DNA of 15,212 nucleotides. Origin: an uncultured Bacillota bacterium. GTDB lineage: Bacteria > Bacillota > Clostridia > Lachnospirales > Lachnospiraceae. A program made the position numbers and the translations under genes. Positions within the stretch are counted from its first letter, which is position 1, and each line of letters begins with the position of its first letter. A model generated the notes under the pieces. It was not told where the DNA came from. It was given only the letters and a program-made list of their open reading frames with translations, and did no database searches. Below, piece by piece: positions 1 to 6,959 of this stretch. The stretch covers positions 1 through 15,212 of the forward strand of contig CAJKMA010000063.1 in NCBI GenBank assembly GCA_905200905.1, given 5' to 3'.

Positions 1-307
1 AAATGCGGTCTGCTGCCCTGACTTCCCTCTCTCTCTTAGACTGATTCCCCGCTGCATCATAAGCATAGGTATCACCTGCATCAATCTCCACCAGATCATG
101 GATTAACACCATGGTCATCACCTTTACCACATCTACAGGCTCATTGGAATATTCCTGAAGCAAAACTGCCATGAGTGCCAAGTGCCAGGAATGTTCCGCA
201 TCATTTTCTTTTCGTTCTCCATTTGATAGATAAGTCTGTCGGTAAATAAATTTTAATTTATCCACCTCCAGCAAAAAATCCATTTGTTTTTTCAACCGTT
301 CATCCAT
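1..307 (-). CDS. HD-domain hydrolase, C-terminus cut by window edge
   Basis: Only the first 102 codons are in the window; the gene runs off the left edge. The start is the ATG at 307, with an AGAAGG-type ribosome binding site just upstream. The visible part carries the metal-site signature of HD-superfamily phosphohydrolases: EHSWH at residues 38-42 and the HD doublet at 70-71 followed by DLVEIDAGDTY. That pattern fits the HD_3/YfbR-like group, whose studied members dephosphorylate deoxynucleoside monophosphates; the substrate here is not known. It is the last gene of a minus-strand run, starting 29 bases after the DUF6142-like gene, and is probably cotranscribed with it. The HD assignment is secure; the YfbR-type activity is inferred. 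Confidence 0.85.
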   Translation of the reverse strand, partial: MDERLKKQMDFLLEVDKLKFIYRQTYLSNGERKENDAEHSWHLALMAVLLQEYSNEPVDVVKVMTMVLIHDLVEIDAGDTYAYDAAGNQSKREREVRAADRI

Positions 308-336
308 TCTTTTCGCCTTCTTTCTCGTACATATTT

Positions 337-657
337 CTATGAAATCCCTACTAAAAACAATGCCAACCAAATAACCATCAGACTTCCATTAGCTACTGCA
401 CCGATTTTACAATATAACTGATTTCTATTTTTTTGAGAAAAGCTATGAAGTCCCAGCACAAATCCATAAATAGAAAGCACCATGGCTGCCAATCCCATAG
501 CCCCAAGATATATGCCGCCTTTGCCATGAAAAACAAGTGAACATAAGCTGGAAACCCCAAATAGGCCAAGGGAAATACCTGCAAACACAGTGGATATAAT
601 TCCCTTTTGAGAATGTTTCTGCCTTGCAAAAGCATATTTATATTTTTTCTTTGCCAT
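337..657 (-). CDS. Small multi-pass membrane protein, DUF6142-like
   Basis: A 106-residue protein starting MAKKKYKYAFARQKHSQKG, a Lys/Arg-rich N-terminus followed by about three hydrophobic segments (roughly residues 22-42, 48-70 and 82-104). No catalytic motif is visible. The start at 657 is chosen over an in-frame ATG at 708 because a GGAGGAACTA ribosome binding site stands directly in front of it, and because its A is shared with the TAA of the upstream VanZ-like gene (TAATG), an arrangement typical of translational coupling. It resembles the DUF6142 proteins of Lachnospiraceae, recognised by overall layout only. Function unknown; coupling to a VanZ-like protein suggests an envelope role, which is an inference. 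Confidence 0.75.
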   Translation of the reverse strand: MAKKKYKYAFARQKHSQKGIISTVFAGISLGLFGVSSLCSLVFHGKGGIYLGAMGLAAMVLSIYGFVLGLHSFSQKNRNQLYCKIGAVANGSLMVIWLALFLVGIS

Positions 658-1139
658 TAGTTCCTCCTTCTCTTTGCTCGTTTTATCTTCTTGTATAGAA
701 AATGGCATACAGCAAAAGCCACATAGCCAATCGCTGTGCCAAGGGTATTCATTACTAAATCATCCACATCAAAGCATCCCAATTTTGTTATAAGCTGCGC
801 TGTCTCCACACAAAGACTTAATGCAAATCCTGAAAAAGCAATAAAGAAAAAACCTCTTGCATTAGAACTAATTACCGGCGGTATAAAACCAAAGGGAACA
901 AATCCTAGGATATTTCCAAAAAGATTTGCCATTACAGCCCAAATTCCAAGCTGCTTTCTATAAGTCCAGAACCTCTTAATTTCTTGAAATAAAACCAGAT
1001 TGTAGTGGTATTCCCTCTCCTCAAAACTCCTTTGTCCATAACGTTCTGCAAAAAAGAGAAAATAAATTAATGCCATAATATAGACTACAAACAACAGACT
1101 TCCTGCTGTTTTGATTTTCTTTTTTATTGCCCGATTCAA
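657..1139 (-). CDS. VanZ-like membrane protein
   Basis: VanZ-family integral membrane protein, about 160 residues, with four or five hydrophobic helices. With the start used here the family signatures are NLFGNILGFVPFG at about 72-84, ETAQ at about 112-115 and the conserved loop CFDVDDLVMNTLG at about 122-134. VanZ proteins are linked to teicoplanin resistance in some hosts, but most chromosomal relatives have no proven function. I use a TTG start at 1139, which has GAGGT seven bases upstream. A longer reading from a GTG at 1187 would begin inside the hairpin that terminates the pyrE transcript, with a poor ribosome binding site. The gene shares one base with the next gene (TAATG). Confidence 0.8.
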   Translation of the reverse strand: MNRAIKKKIKTAGSLLFVVYIMALIYFLFFAERYGQRSFEEREYHYNLVLFQEIKRFWTYRKQLGIWAVMANLFGNILGFVPFGFIPPVISSNARGFFFIAFSGFALSLCVETAQLITKLGCFDVDDLVMNTLGTAIGYVAFAVCHFLYKKIKRAKRRRN

Positions 1140-1170
1140 TATTCTAACCTCATTCCACAAAAGAAATGCA

Positions 1171-1196
1171 GAAGGGGGCTGTTTCACAGCCCCTTC
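1171..1196 (-). terminator. Hairpin terminator behind the pyrE operon
   Basis: A strong GC-rich stem (CAGCCCCTTC against GAAGGGGGCTG with one bulge, loop TTTCA). On the minus strand it is followed by TGCATTTCTTTT, a modest U-rich tail; on the plus strand by TTTGT. It lies 18 bases after the small ORF that follows pyrE and before the VanZ-like gene, so it probably ends the pyrE transcript. Confidence 0.7.
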
Positions 1197-1214
1197 TTTG
1201 TATTACCATTTAAA

Positions 1215-1367
1215 CTAAAATGTAATTTCTGCCTTTCTTTTTAGTAATCTGGCGCCGCTTACCAGCATTAAAATCCCAGATGCCACACCAGTAACCAAAA
1301 CGATAATTCCAAGTGCAATGCTGCCTGCACCACATCTTGCCATGGTTTTATAAATTTTTTCATTCAT
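1215..1367 (-). CDS. 50-residue single-span membrane protein downstream of pyrE
   Basis: An ORF starting MNEKIYKTMARCGAGSIALG and ending with KRKAEITF, with a stop at 1215-1217. The middle (about residues 14-40) is a continuous hydrophobic, glycine-rich stretch followed by a basic tail (RLLKRK), so it should be a small single-pass membrane protein with the positive end in the cytoplasm. AAGGAAG stands about 11 bases before the ATG. It begins 21 bases after the pyrE stop and ends just before the operon terminator, so it is probably cotranscribed with pyrE. No family is recognised with certainty and no function can be assigned. Confidence 0.65.
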   Translation of the reverse strand: MNEKIYKTMARCGAGSIALGIIVLVTGVASGILMLVSGARLLKRKAEITF

Positions 1368-1388
1368 AACAGGAACACTTCCTTCTTC

Positions 1389-2069
1389 TTATTTTACACC
1401 ATACTGCTCATAATACTTATCAATAGCCTGTTTCAGTGTATCATCAATAACAACTTTTCCTTTGTATTCTCTATTGTGAAGATGCTCCACTACTTCTTCC
1501 ATGGTTACAATAGCATTGGTTTCAAATCCATAGGTATCCTTTACTTCTTCCAGGGCGCTTTTTTCTCCGCCTTTTCCAACTTCCATACGATTTAGGGAAA
1601 CCATAAGTCCTACAATTTCTACATTTGCAGCCCCTCTTACCTTTGGAACAGTTTCCTCCATAGATTTGCCAGAAGTTGTAACATCCTCAATCATCACAAC
1701 TCTGTCACCATCTTTTAATTTGCTTCCCAGAAAATTTCCCTTATCTGCACCGTGGTCTTTCTCTTCCTTACGGTCTGAGCAATAGCGGACTTCTTTTCCG
1801 TATAATTCACTATAAGCAATGGCAGTTACCACGCTAATAGGAATCCCTTTATAGGCTGGTCCAAACAGTACGTCAAAGTCATCACCATATTTGTCATGAA
1901 TCGCTTTTGCATAATATTCGCCAAGTTTCTTTAACTGGGAACCAGTGACATATGCTCCTGCATTCATGAAGAACGGTGACTTTCTGCCGCTTTTTAAAGT
2001 AAACTCACCAAATTTTAAGACATCACTATCTACCATAAATTCAATAAATTCTTTCTTGTATGCTTCCAT
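1389..2069 (-). CDS. pyrE: Orotate phosphoribosyltransferase
   Basis: Transfers a phosphoribosyl group from PRPP to orotate to give OMP, the fifth step of de novo pyrimidine synthesis; cytosolic homodimer. At 226 residues it is a normal-size enzyme. The PRPP-binding signature VVMIEDVTTSGKS is at about 124-136, with the acidic pair (E128, D129) expected in the family. The catalytic flexible loop is visible as RKEEKDHG (about 100-107), and the N-terminal FTLKSGRKSPFF (about 23-34) is a typical orotate/PRPP-contact region. The start at 2069 has GGAGG about ten bases upstream. A sigma-A type promoter precedes it at 2121-2148. It is followed by a 50-residue membrane protein and a terminator; no other pyr genes are in the window. 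Confidence 0.95.
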   Translation of the reverse strand: MEAYKKEFIEFMVDSDVLKFGEFTLKSGRKSPFFMNAGAYVTGSQLKKLGEYYAKAIHDKYGDDFDVLFGPAYKGIPISVVTAIAYSELYGKEVRYCSDRKEEKDHGADKGNFLGSKLKDGDRVVMIEDVTTSGKSMEETVPKVRGAANVEIVGLMVSLNRMEVGKGGEKSALEEVKDTYGFETNAIVTMEEVVEHLHNREYKGKVVIDDTLKQAIDKYYEQYGVK

Positions 2070-2120
2070 ATCTTATAAAACCTCCGTATTTATAGGCTTT
2101 TCTCGCCCTTATTTTCTATT

Positions 2121-2148
2121 TTTATACTGCCTTTGTTTATCATTTCAA
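2121..2148 (-). promoter_or_regulatory. Sigma-A promoter of pyrE
   Basis: On the minus strand: TTGAAA (2148-2143), a 16-base spacer, then TATAAA (2126-2121). It lies about 50 bases upstream of the pyrE start. I see no attenuator or PyrR-type binding structure in the short leader. Confidence 0.5.
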
Positions 2149-2264
2149 TTTTATCATATCTTTCCAATGATTTCAATCGAGGAACTCCCTATCTTCGTGT
2201 ATAGATTAAATCTGTCATACCATTATATGTTTGTGTTTTTAGTAATCTCAATTTCATTTCACGG

Positions 2265-2360
2265 TCAGCATTTTTGAAAAGCTGAATCCCTGAACCATGC
2301 AGCAGCTCTCTCTTTTAATTTAGGTCTTTGCCTTAGCGCAATATAAGTGTGTTCTCTCAC
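2265..2360 (-). pseudogene. N-terminal remnant of a GNAT-like acetyltransferase
   Basis: A 31-codon ORF with a GTG start at 2360 and AAGGAG six to seven bases upstream, reading VREHTYIALRQRPKLK then ERAAAWF before leaving the family pattern and stopping at 2265. The N-terminus resembles GNAT-type proteins of Lachnospiraceae, in which an AAxWF motif is followed by about 130 more residues; those are missing here. No continuation is seen in other frames between 2070 and 2264, apart from a short MTDLIYTRR peptide ending at 2189 that could be a leftover C-terminus. I interpret this as a gene with an internal deletion. The family call rests on remembered similarity and is moderate at best. Confidence 0.4.
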
Positions 2361-2364
2361 CCTT

Positions 2365-2423
2365 TGCTCCTTTTCAAGTGTATAATTAAAACTCCTTTTC
2401 AATTATACACTTGAAAAGGAGCA
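2365..2423. repeat. 23-bp perfect inverted repeat with a nested alternative hairpin
   Basis: Arms 2365-2387 and 2401-2423 are exact reverse complements around a 13-base loop. Inside it, the 11-base unit CTCCTTTTCAA occurs at 2368-2378 and 2392-2402, and its complement at 2411-2421. On the minus-strand RNA the single CTCCTTTTCAA can therefore pair with either of two TTGAAAAGGAG copies. Pairing with the nearer one gives a short hairpin followed by UUUUAA, usable as terminator of the ABC importer operon. Pairing with the farther one buries the AAGGAG in front of the GNAT-like remnant. The 5' arm also contains TATAAT on the minus strand, 17 bases after TTGTGT. Confidence 0.7.
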
Positions 2424-2448
2424 TACACAACTAGAAAGCAGCAGAAAA

Positions 2449-3204
2449 TCATAAAAACAAAATATGCATTTTACCTTTACTATCTTTCGTAATCTCTGCC
2501 TCTACTTCATAAATTTCTTTGATAAATTTTTGAGTCAATACTTCTTCTGGTTTTCCTTGACCTACAATTTCACCGTCCTTTAACACGTATAGTCTATCAC
2601 AAAAAGCTGCTGCTATATTCAAGTCGTGAATAGCAGAAATTACTGTGATATCTAACTGTTTCACTAAGTTCATAATCTGAATCTGATGGGTAATGTCTAA
2701 ATGATTGGTAGGTTCATCTAAAATCAAGCATGGTGTCTGTTGTGCCAATGCTCTTGCCAGTATCACCCTTTGCTGTTCTCCTCCGGATAACGTAGAAAAA
2801 CTCCTTTGACTAAACTGAGACATTCCAACTGTTTGAAGCGCTTTTTCTACAATTTCATAGTCTCTGGCATTATCACGTTCTAATGCTTTCTTATGTGGTG
2901 CCCGCCCCATAAGTACAACCTCTTTCACTGAAAACTCAAAATTGTAATAATTATGTTGGGCAACTACTGCCATTTTTCTGGCTGATTCACGCACACTCAT
3001 ATTCTGCATTCTCGTTTCATCCAGATAAACACATCCTTTTTCTGGATTTAATACCCTGTAAATGCATTTTAACAATGTAGATTTACCGCTTCCGTTTGGT
3101 CCGATAATTCCAACAAATTCACGATTTCTGGCTTCTAGAGAAACTTCTTTTAAAATTTTTTTTGCCCCATAGCTCACTTCTATCTGTTCTGCTGCTGCCC
3201 TCAT
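2449..3204 (-). CDS. ABC transporter ATPase, BtuD/FecE type (probable corrinoid importer)
   Basis: Cytoplasmic ATPase subunit that would power the adjacent FecCD-type permease. From the start used here (251 residues) all motifs are intact: Walker A GPNGSGKST at 35-43, Q-loop Q83, signature LSGGEQQR at 139-146, Walker B with LILDEPTNHLD at 160-170, and the switch histidine in AIHD at 193. The start at 3204 is supported by GGAGGAGAAAAAGG directly upstream and by the ATGA overlap with the permease stop, which implies coupled translation; a longer frame from 3258 would lie inside the permease gene. The family serves iron-siderophores, heme and cobalamin. Cobalamin is preferred here because a cobalamin riboswitch leads the operon. 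Confidence 0.9.
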   Translation of the reverse strand: MRAAAEQIEVSYGAKKILKEVSLEARNREFVGIIGPNGSGKSTLLKCIYRVLNPEKGCVYLDETRMQNMSVRESARKMAVVAQHNYYNFEFSVKEVVLMGRAPHKKALERDNARDYEIVEKALQTVGMSQFSQRSFSTLSGGEQQRVILARALAQQTPCLILDEPTNHLDITHQIQIMNLVKQLDITVISAIHDLNIAAAFCDRLYVLKDGEIVGQGKPEEVLTQKFIKEIYEVEAEITKDSKGKMHILFL

Positions 3205-4289
3205 CCTTTTTCTCCTCCAAATCCATATGATTTGCGTACCATGAGATAAATAAAGCACGGTGCTCCAATCATAGAAACAAAAATTCCAATGGGCATCTCA
3301 GAATTTTCCAGGATAATTCTACAAAAAACATCTGCCCAAATAAGAAAAATCGCCCCTAAAATCCCACTAAACGGTATCATTCTTCTATGATCTGTGCCAA
3401 ATAACATACGAATAACATGGGGGATAATCAGCCCTACAAATCCAATCATTCCAGCACAATATACTGCAAAGCCTACCATCAGGGAGGATAAAATCATATA
3501 GATGGTTCTGGCTTTATGTAAATCCGTCCCCAATGTAATAGAAACTTCATCTCCAAGAAGCATAAGATTCAAATTTCGGAACTGACTCCAAAAAATTAGG
3601 GTTCCTATGAGAATGACTGGCAAAATCACCTGAACATTTTCCCATTTTGCCCCTCCAAGACTGCCCATAGTCCAATAAGTCACTTCTGCTGTTCCATTCT
3701 TGTCATTGGCAATATACAACAAGAAACTGGAAAAAGCTGAACATACTGCACTCACCGCCATACCCGCCAAAATCAGTTTTCCTGCATTGGCTCTGCTTCC
3801 CATATTTGCAATAAAAAGCACTGCAAAAGATGTCCCCATAGCGCCTAAAAATGCCATAATCCCAACTGAATTACTTCCAAACAAGGTGCCAAATCCAAAG
3901 AGGATTCCTGCTGTTGCCCCCAAGGAAGCTCCCGAAGAAATCCCAAGCACATACGGGTCTGCCAATGGATTCTTTACAACTGCCTGCATCACCACACCAC
4001 AAACAGCCAATCCCATTCCCACACCTGCCCCAAGAAGAACACGAGGGAAACGAATGAGCCACACTACATCGTGAACAGCGCCTTCTCCATAGGTGGAAAA
4101 CTCACCTATATGAAATAATTCATAGCAAATCACCTGATAAACTTCTTTTATAGAAATATCTGCATTTCCAAAAGTAATTGCTGCCAAAATAGAAAAAAGC
4201 AAAAGAATCAGCAACCCTATAAAAACCGCAATAGAGAAAGAGGTCTTCCATACAGAAGACCCTTCCCCTTTCCTTTGTATCTTTTTCAA
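3201..4289 (-). CDS. FecCD/BtuC-family permease (probable corrinoid importer)
   Basis: Membrane permease of a type II ABC importer, 362 residues with about ten hydrophobic helices after a basic N-terminus. The family cytoplasmic motif GFVGLIIPHVIRML is clear near residue 283, as is the conserved GxGMGLAVCGVVMQAVVKNP region near 92-111 (NPLADPYVLGISSGAS follows). The start is a TTG at 4289 with GAGGT eight bases upstream; it lies 13 bases after the stop of the binding-protein gene. The 3' end overlaps the ATPase start by four bases. Substrate choice among cobalamin, siderophore and heme cannot be read from the permease; the cobalamin riboswitch leader makes corrinoid uptake the best inference. 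Confidence 0.9.
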   Translation of the reverse strand: MKKIQRKGEGSSVWKTSFSIAVFIGLLILLLFSILAAITFGNADISIKEVYQVICYELFHIGEFSTYGEGAVHDVVWLIRFPRVLLGAGVGMGLAVCGVVMQAVVKNPLADPYVLGISSGASLGATAGILFGFGTLFGSNSVGIMAFLGAMGTSFAVLFIANMGSRANAGKLILAGMAVSAVCSAFSSFLLYIANDKNGTAEVTYWTMGSLGGAKWENVQVILPVILIGTLIFWSQFRNLNLMLLGDEVSITLGTDLHKARTIYMILSSLMVGFAVYCAGMIGFVGLIIPHVIRMLFGTDHRRMIPFSGILGAIFLIWADVFCRIILENSEMPIGIFVSMIGAPCFIYLMVRKSYGFGGEKG

Positions 4290-4302
4290 CGTTCTTACCT
4301 CA

Positions 4303-5424
4303 TTATTCCAGTGTTAAATCAGGATACAATCCTTTTGCAAACGTTACAATTCCATCCTTTGTACGCGTAGCGCTTGCATACATCTCGCTAAGCATGATTG
4401 GAACTACTCTTCCATTCTTCACAGCATCCAGGCTTGCATAAGCCTCATCTTCTAGAATCACATTTAATTTTTCCTGCTTTAACTGTTCTGGGTCATCTCC
4501 GGAATAAGGCATATAAACTACAAAAATCACGTCTGGATTTGCTGCAATAACATCTTCTTTTCCAAGACTTCCCCCATCTGGATTTGCCAGTACACCGCCA
4601 AGCTGTGTTACCATATCACCACCGAGAGATGTAGTATTATAATTGGTAAATCCATTCTTCCCAGACTCCAGAATCAAAACACTCGGCTTTTCTTCTATAC
4701 TCTCTGTCTTCTCTTTTACAGAATCAATAGTATCTTTCATTTCATTTACAATAGCTTCAGCCTGATCCTGTACATCAAAAATCTTTCCCATGTTTAAAAT
4801 ATCTGTATACTCATTTTCCAGGGTTTTATTATAAGAAACATCTCCATTTTTCGGATGTGTATTACTATTCATATAGGTATTAGTTCCTTTCTCTACCCAT
4901 CCGGCTGCATCTCCTAATGTCTTCTCTCCAAACAGAGATCCCCATGAGAAAATCATATCTGGCTCCAGCATAGTAACTGTCTCCAGAGACGGTGTAAATT
5001 CATCTAAATAATTCAGTTTTGAAAAAGCTGCCTTTTGTTCATCAGGAACTTCATTATCCAGTCCCGCTGCTGCTACAATATGATCTTCCAGTCCTAAAGC
5101 AAGTAATGTTTCAATTGACCCCTGATAAACCGCCAAAACTTTCTCCGGTGCCTTTTCATATGTTGTGGTAAGTTCTGTACCATCAGATCCATAGGTGGTA
5201 ATGGTAAGTGGATATTCTGTACTCTTCGTTTTTTCTATTTCTTGTTCTGTCCCTACTTCTTTTTCTGTCTCTTCTGCTTTATTATCTTCTATAATTGCAG
5301 AAGCATCTTTTCTATTGGGATCACCACTATTATTTCCCTTGTCCTGTCCACAAGCTCCCATAGATAACGTCATCCCTACTGCAAGCATCCCTGCCATCCA
5401 TTTGATTACAAATTTTTTCTTCAT
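4303..5424 (-). CDS. Substrate-binding lipoprotein, BtuF/FepB type (probable corrinoid)
   Basis: Cell-surface receptor of the importer, 373 residues. It has a lipoprotein signal peptide: MKKKFVIKWMAGMLAVGM, then a lipobox MGAC with C25 as the lipidated cysteine, followed by a low-complexity Asn/Asp/Glu linker. The remainder shows the two-lobe helical-backbone pattern of this family, for example KVLAVYQGSIETLLALGL and PDMIFSW in the first lobe and NPDVIFVVYMP in the second. I prefer the ATG at 5424 over the one at 5436, because the AAAGGA ribosome binding site directly abuts 5436 but is correctly spaced for 5424. First gene behind the tandem cobalamin leader at 5491-6064, so a corrinoid ligand is likely. 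Confidence 0.9.
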   Translation of the reverse strand: MKKKFVIKWMAGMLAVGMTLSMGACGQDKGNNSGDPNRKDASAIIEDNKAEETEKEVGTEQEIEKTKSTEYPLTITTYGSDGTELTTTYEKAPEKVLAVYQGSIETLLALGLEDHIVAAAGLDNEVPDEQKAAFSKLNYLDEFTPSLETVTMLEPDMIFSWGSLFGEKTLGDAAGWVEKGTNTYMNSNTHPKNGDVSYNKTLENEYTDILNMGKIFDVQDQAEAIVNEMKDTIDSVKEKTESIEEKPSVLILESGKNGFTNYNTTSLGGDMVTQLGGVLANPDGGSLGKEDVIAANPDVIFVVYMPYSGDDPEQLKQEKLNVILEDEAYASLDAVKNGRVVPIMLSEMYASATRTKDGIVTFAKGLYPDLTLE

Positions 5425-5490
5425 TTTCCCGTTCATCCTTTCTTATCATGTCTTTGCACTGTTCTGCATATTTTAACTATTTTTACAAAT

Positions 5491-5521
5491 AAAAAATGCT
5501 TATCCTATATAGAATAAACAT
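5491..5521 (-). terminator. Terminator of the second riboswitch module, importer leader
   Basis: On the minus strand an 11-bp stem (AUGUUUAUUCU with AGGAUAAGCAU, GU pairs included) with an AUAU loop and a run of six U. It ends 67 bases before the binding-protein start. A competing antiterminator exists: UUCUGUAUAGAA at 5557-5546 can pair over all 12 positions with UUCUAUAUAGGA at 5514-5503, destroying the terminator stem. The same pair of structures recurs in the second leader. Confidence 0.75.
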
Positions 5522-5567
5522 CTTATCATCTAAAACAGAATACCTTTCTATACAGAACCTCTTTGGG

Positions 5568-5673
5568 GACACGATTCCTGCTGACTCGTGTTTCACACTC
5601 ACAGCAATCTGTGCCGGACTTTCACCGGACTTTTGAATTAAGAGTTCCTGTATCAAACATTCCTCATCGTATC
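5568..5673 (-). promoter_or_regulatory. Compact cobalamin-like riboswitch aptamer (module 2, importer leader)
   Basis: A 106-nt element closed by an 8-bp stem (GAUACGAU with AUCGUGUC). Inside are cobalamin riboswitch core features in the right order: UCCGGUGAAAGUCCGG (P4 with the GGUGAAA turn), a short P5 hairpin CACAG-AUUG-CUGUG, a small GUGUGAAACAC hairpin, then GAGUCAGCAGGA resembling the GAGUCAGGA box. It lacks the large peripheral domain of the upstream aptamer, as in compact class II cobalamin riboswitches. The copy at 8102-8207 shows compensatory changes in the closing stem, which supports the fold. Cobalamin binding is inferred from the core; the exact subclass is uncertain. Confidence 0.7.
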
Positions 5674-5739
5674 TGTTTTCTTATGCAATTTATTTGTGCA
5701 TAACTCTATAACTCAAGGACTTCCATTCCTATTTTCCAT

Positions 5740-5781
5740 AAAAAAAGCCCGTCTCCCACAGTAAACTACAGGAAAGCGGAC
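5740..5781 (-). terminator. Terminator of the first riboswitch module, importer leader
   Basis: On the minus strand GUCCGCUUUCC pairs with GGGAGACGGGC (one mismatch, GU pairs allowed) around a loop of about 13 bases and is followed by seven U. It lies about 65 bases after the full-size cobalamin aptamer, a suitable place for ligand-dependent termination. Confidence 0.75.
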
Positions 5782-5844
5782 GTATTTGTTGTACTACTAA
5801 CAACAAGTAGGAGTTAAACTTTTCACGGAAGTTTCTGCCTTGTT

Positions 5845-6014
5845 ACTATTAAGCAGGTTTCCTGACTCATGGTTCTTCGCCTGACCATTCCTTCTCATAC
5901 TATTCAGTACAATGGATTTATATGGCATGCTCCCCAAATACAGTGACCGGATCGTTCAGGTCTCGCACCTGATTCCCTTTTCTCCCACGTTTTGAACGCA
6001 GGACACTTAATAGT
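5845..6014 (-). promoter_or_regulatory. Cobalamin riboswitch, full-size aptamer (module 1, importer leader)
   Basis: Closed by a 9-bp P1 stem (ACUAUUAAG at 6014-6006 with CUUAAUAGU at 5853-5845). The core reads GGGAAUCAGGUGCGAGACC, then GAUCCGGUCACUGUA, and near the 3' end GAGUCAGGAAACCUGC, the classical B12 box. A hairpin UUGUUG...CAACAA follows at about 5785-5807 and could be the P13 partner of the kissing loop; the second leader carries CUGCUGU...ACAGCAG there, a covarying stem. Expected to sense adenosylcobalamin and to reduce expression of the importer when the vitamin is plentiful, through the terminator at 5740-5781. Confidence 0.9.
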
Positions 6015-6035
6015 CTTATGGAATTATACAACCGC

Positions 6036-6064
6036 ATTTTACTCTCCTTACAAAAAAATGTCAA
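6036..6064 (-). promoter_or_regulatory. Sigma-A promoter of the importer leader
   Basis: Minus strand: perfect TTGACA (6064-6059), 17-base spacer, TAAAAT (6041-6036). The same hexamers and spacing occur in front of the second leader, while the spacer differs, consistent with selection for promoter strength. Confidence 0.85.
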
Positions 6065-6087
6065 GTTTTATAAATGAATTTTCCCAC

Positions 6088-6119
6088 AGAAAAAGCAGCC
6101 TTTTGAGACTGCTTTTTCT
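6088..6119. terminator. Terminator behind the PQQ-type gene remnant
   Basis: Perfect inverted repeat AGAAAAAGCAG / CTGCTTTTTCT with a 10-base loop, giving a U-rich 3' arm on both strands. It lies just after the stop of the beta-propeller remnant and before the importer promoter, separating the two transcripts. Confidence 0.75.
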
Positions 6120-6122
6120 TAT

Positions 6123-6959
6123 TTATTCAATTGCAGGTGTACCGGTACTCATGCTTCCAAGGGCATAAGAGTATAAATATCCACCTTTGGATGTAAAATA
6201 GATTCTTCCATTGCTATAAGAAATATCAGAACGAATATCACCATGATGTGGGCCAACTTTCTGCAAAACTTCTCCTGTATATTTATTCATCACATACACA
6301 TAAGAAGTATCACTGGTATTACCACGATCCCCATCATCGGTTCCTACCATTACCACATCACCTGTTGTATAAGCACCTGCCCAATAGAATCCTCCCATTA
6401 CTTCCTGTTTCCAGGTTGCTGTCTTTTGTTCTAATGAATTAGAAGGATCTTCATCTGTAGCAGAAAGACATACAAAGTTCGCTTTTCTATTTTCCGCATT
6501 CCAGAAGCCCGTATACAAATATCCGTCTGAATAGCGGATTGTACAGTTCGTCTGTCCTCCCAGCGAATCTTTATAAATCCATAGAGATTCTAAAGTATCT
6601 GCATTAAATGCCTGAATTTGTCCTGCAATTCCAACTAAAATCATTCCATTTGCATAACATGGAGGATTGATGGCAAAGAAACTGGATGTTGCCATTTTCC
6701 CACTTCTTAAAACATTACCTGTCTCTTTGTCAACTTTCAAAATGGAATCCCCTGCAAAGCAATACAGATTTCCATTTACCAAAATTGGTGAACTTACTGC
6801 TCCTGAACCAAATCCATCTCCTACCTTAACCGCCCATGTAAGGTACAGGTTTTTCAGCTTAATATTATTTTTAATGCTTCTTTCGCCAAAACAGTATATC
6901 CAGGCTCCACTACATACGTCTCCTGTACGCCTTTCAAAGCATTTGTTCTGCTCAAAACT
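6123..6959 (-). pseudogene. Remnant of a PQQ-like beta-propeller surface protein
   Basis: The open frame runs from a TAG at 6960-6962 to the TAA at 6123. It has no credible start: the first usable codon, a TTG at 6782, has no ribosome binding site, while family-like sequence (TWAVKVGDGFGSGAVSSPIL) already begins upstream. Three PQQ-blade motifs are visible: ILKVDKETGNVL, IQAFNADTLESLW and VYVMNKYTGEVLQ. No signal peptide, membrane anchor or DUF4430-type domain remains. In gut Firmicutes, PQQ/DUF4430 proteins often lie next to cobalamin riboswitches, and DUF4430 is related to the transcobalamin C-terminal domain; by that comparison this is the decayed middle of a corrinoid-linked surface protein. 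A 38-codon ORF in another frame (6854-6970, good AGGAG) overlaps its 5' end and may be part of the same wreck. Confidence 0.6.

Noticed and set aside
1945..2277. 110-codon plus-strand ORF overlapping the start of pyrE
   Set aside because: It starts inside pyrE, continues into the promoter region and has no recognisable domain; the minus-strand evidence is far stronger.
3700..4074. 124-codon plus-strand ORF inside the permease gene
   Set aside because: Exact shadow of a well-supported FecCD-family gene; its Pro/Ala-rich composition is the complement of membrane-helix codons.
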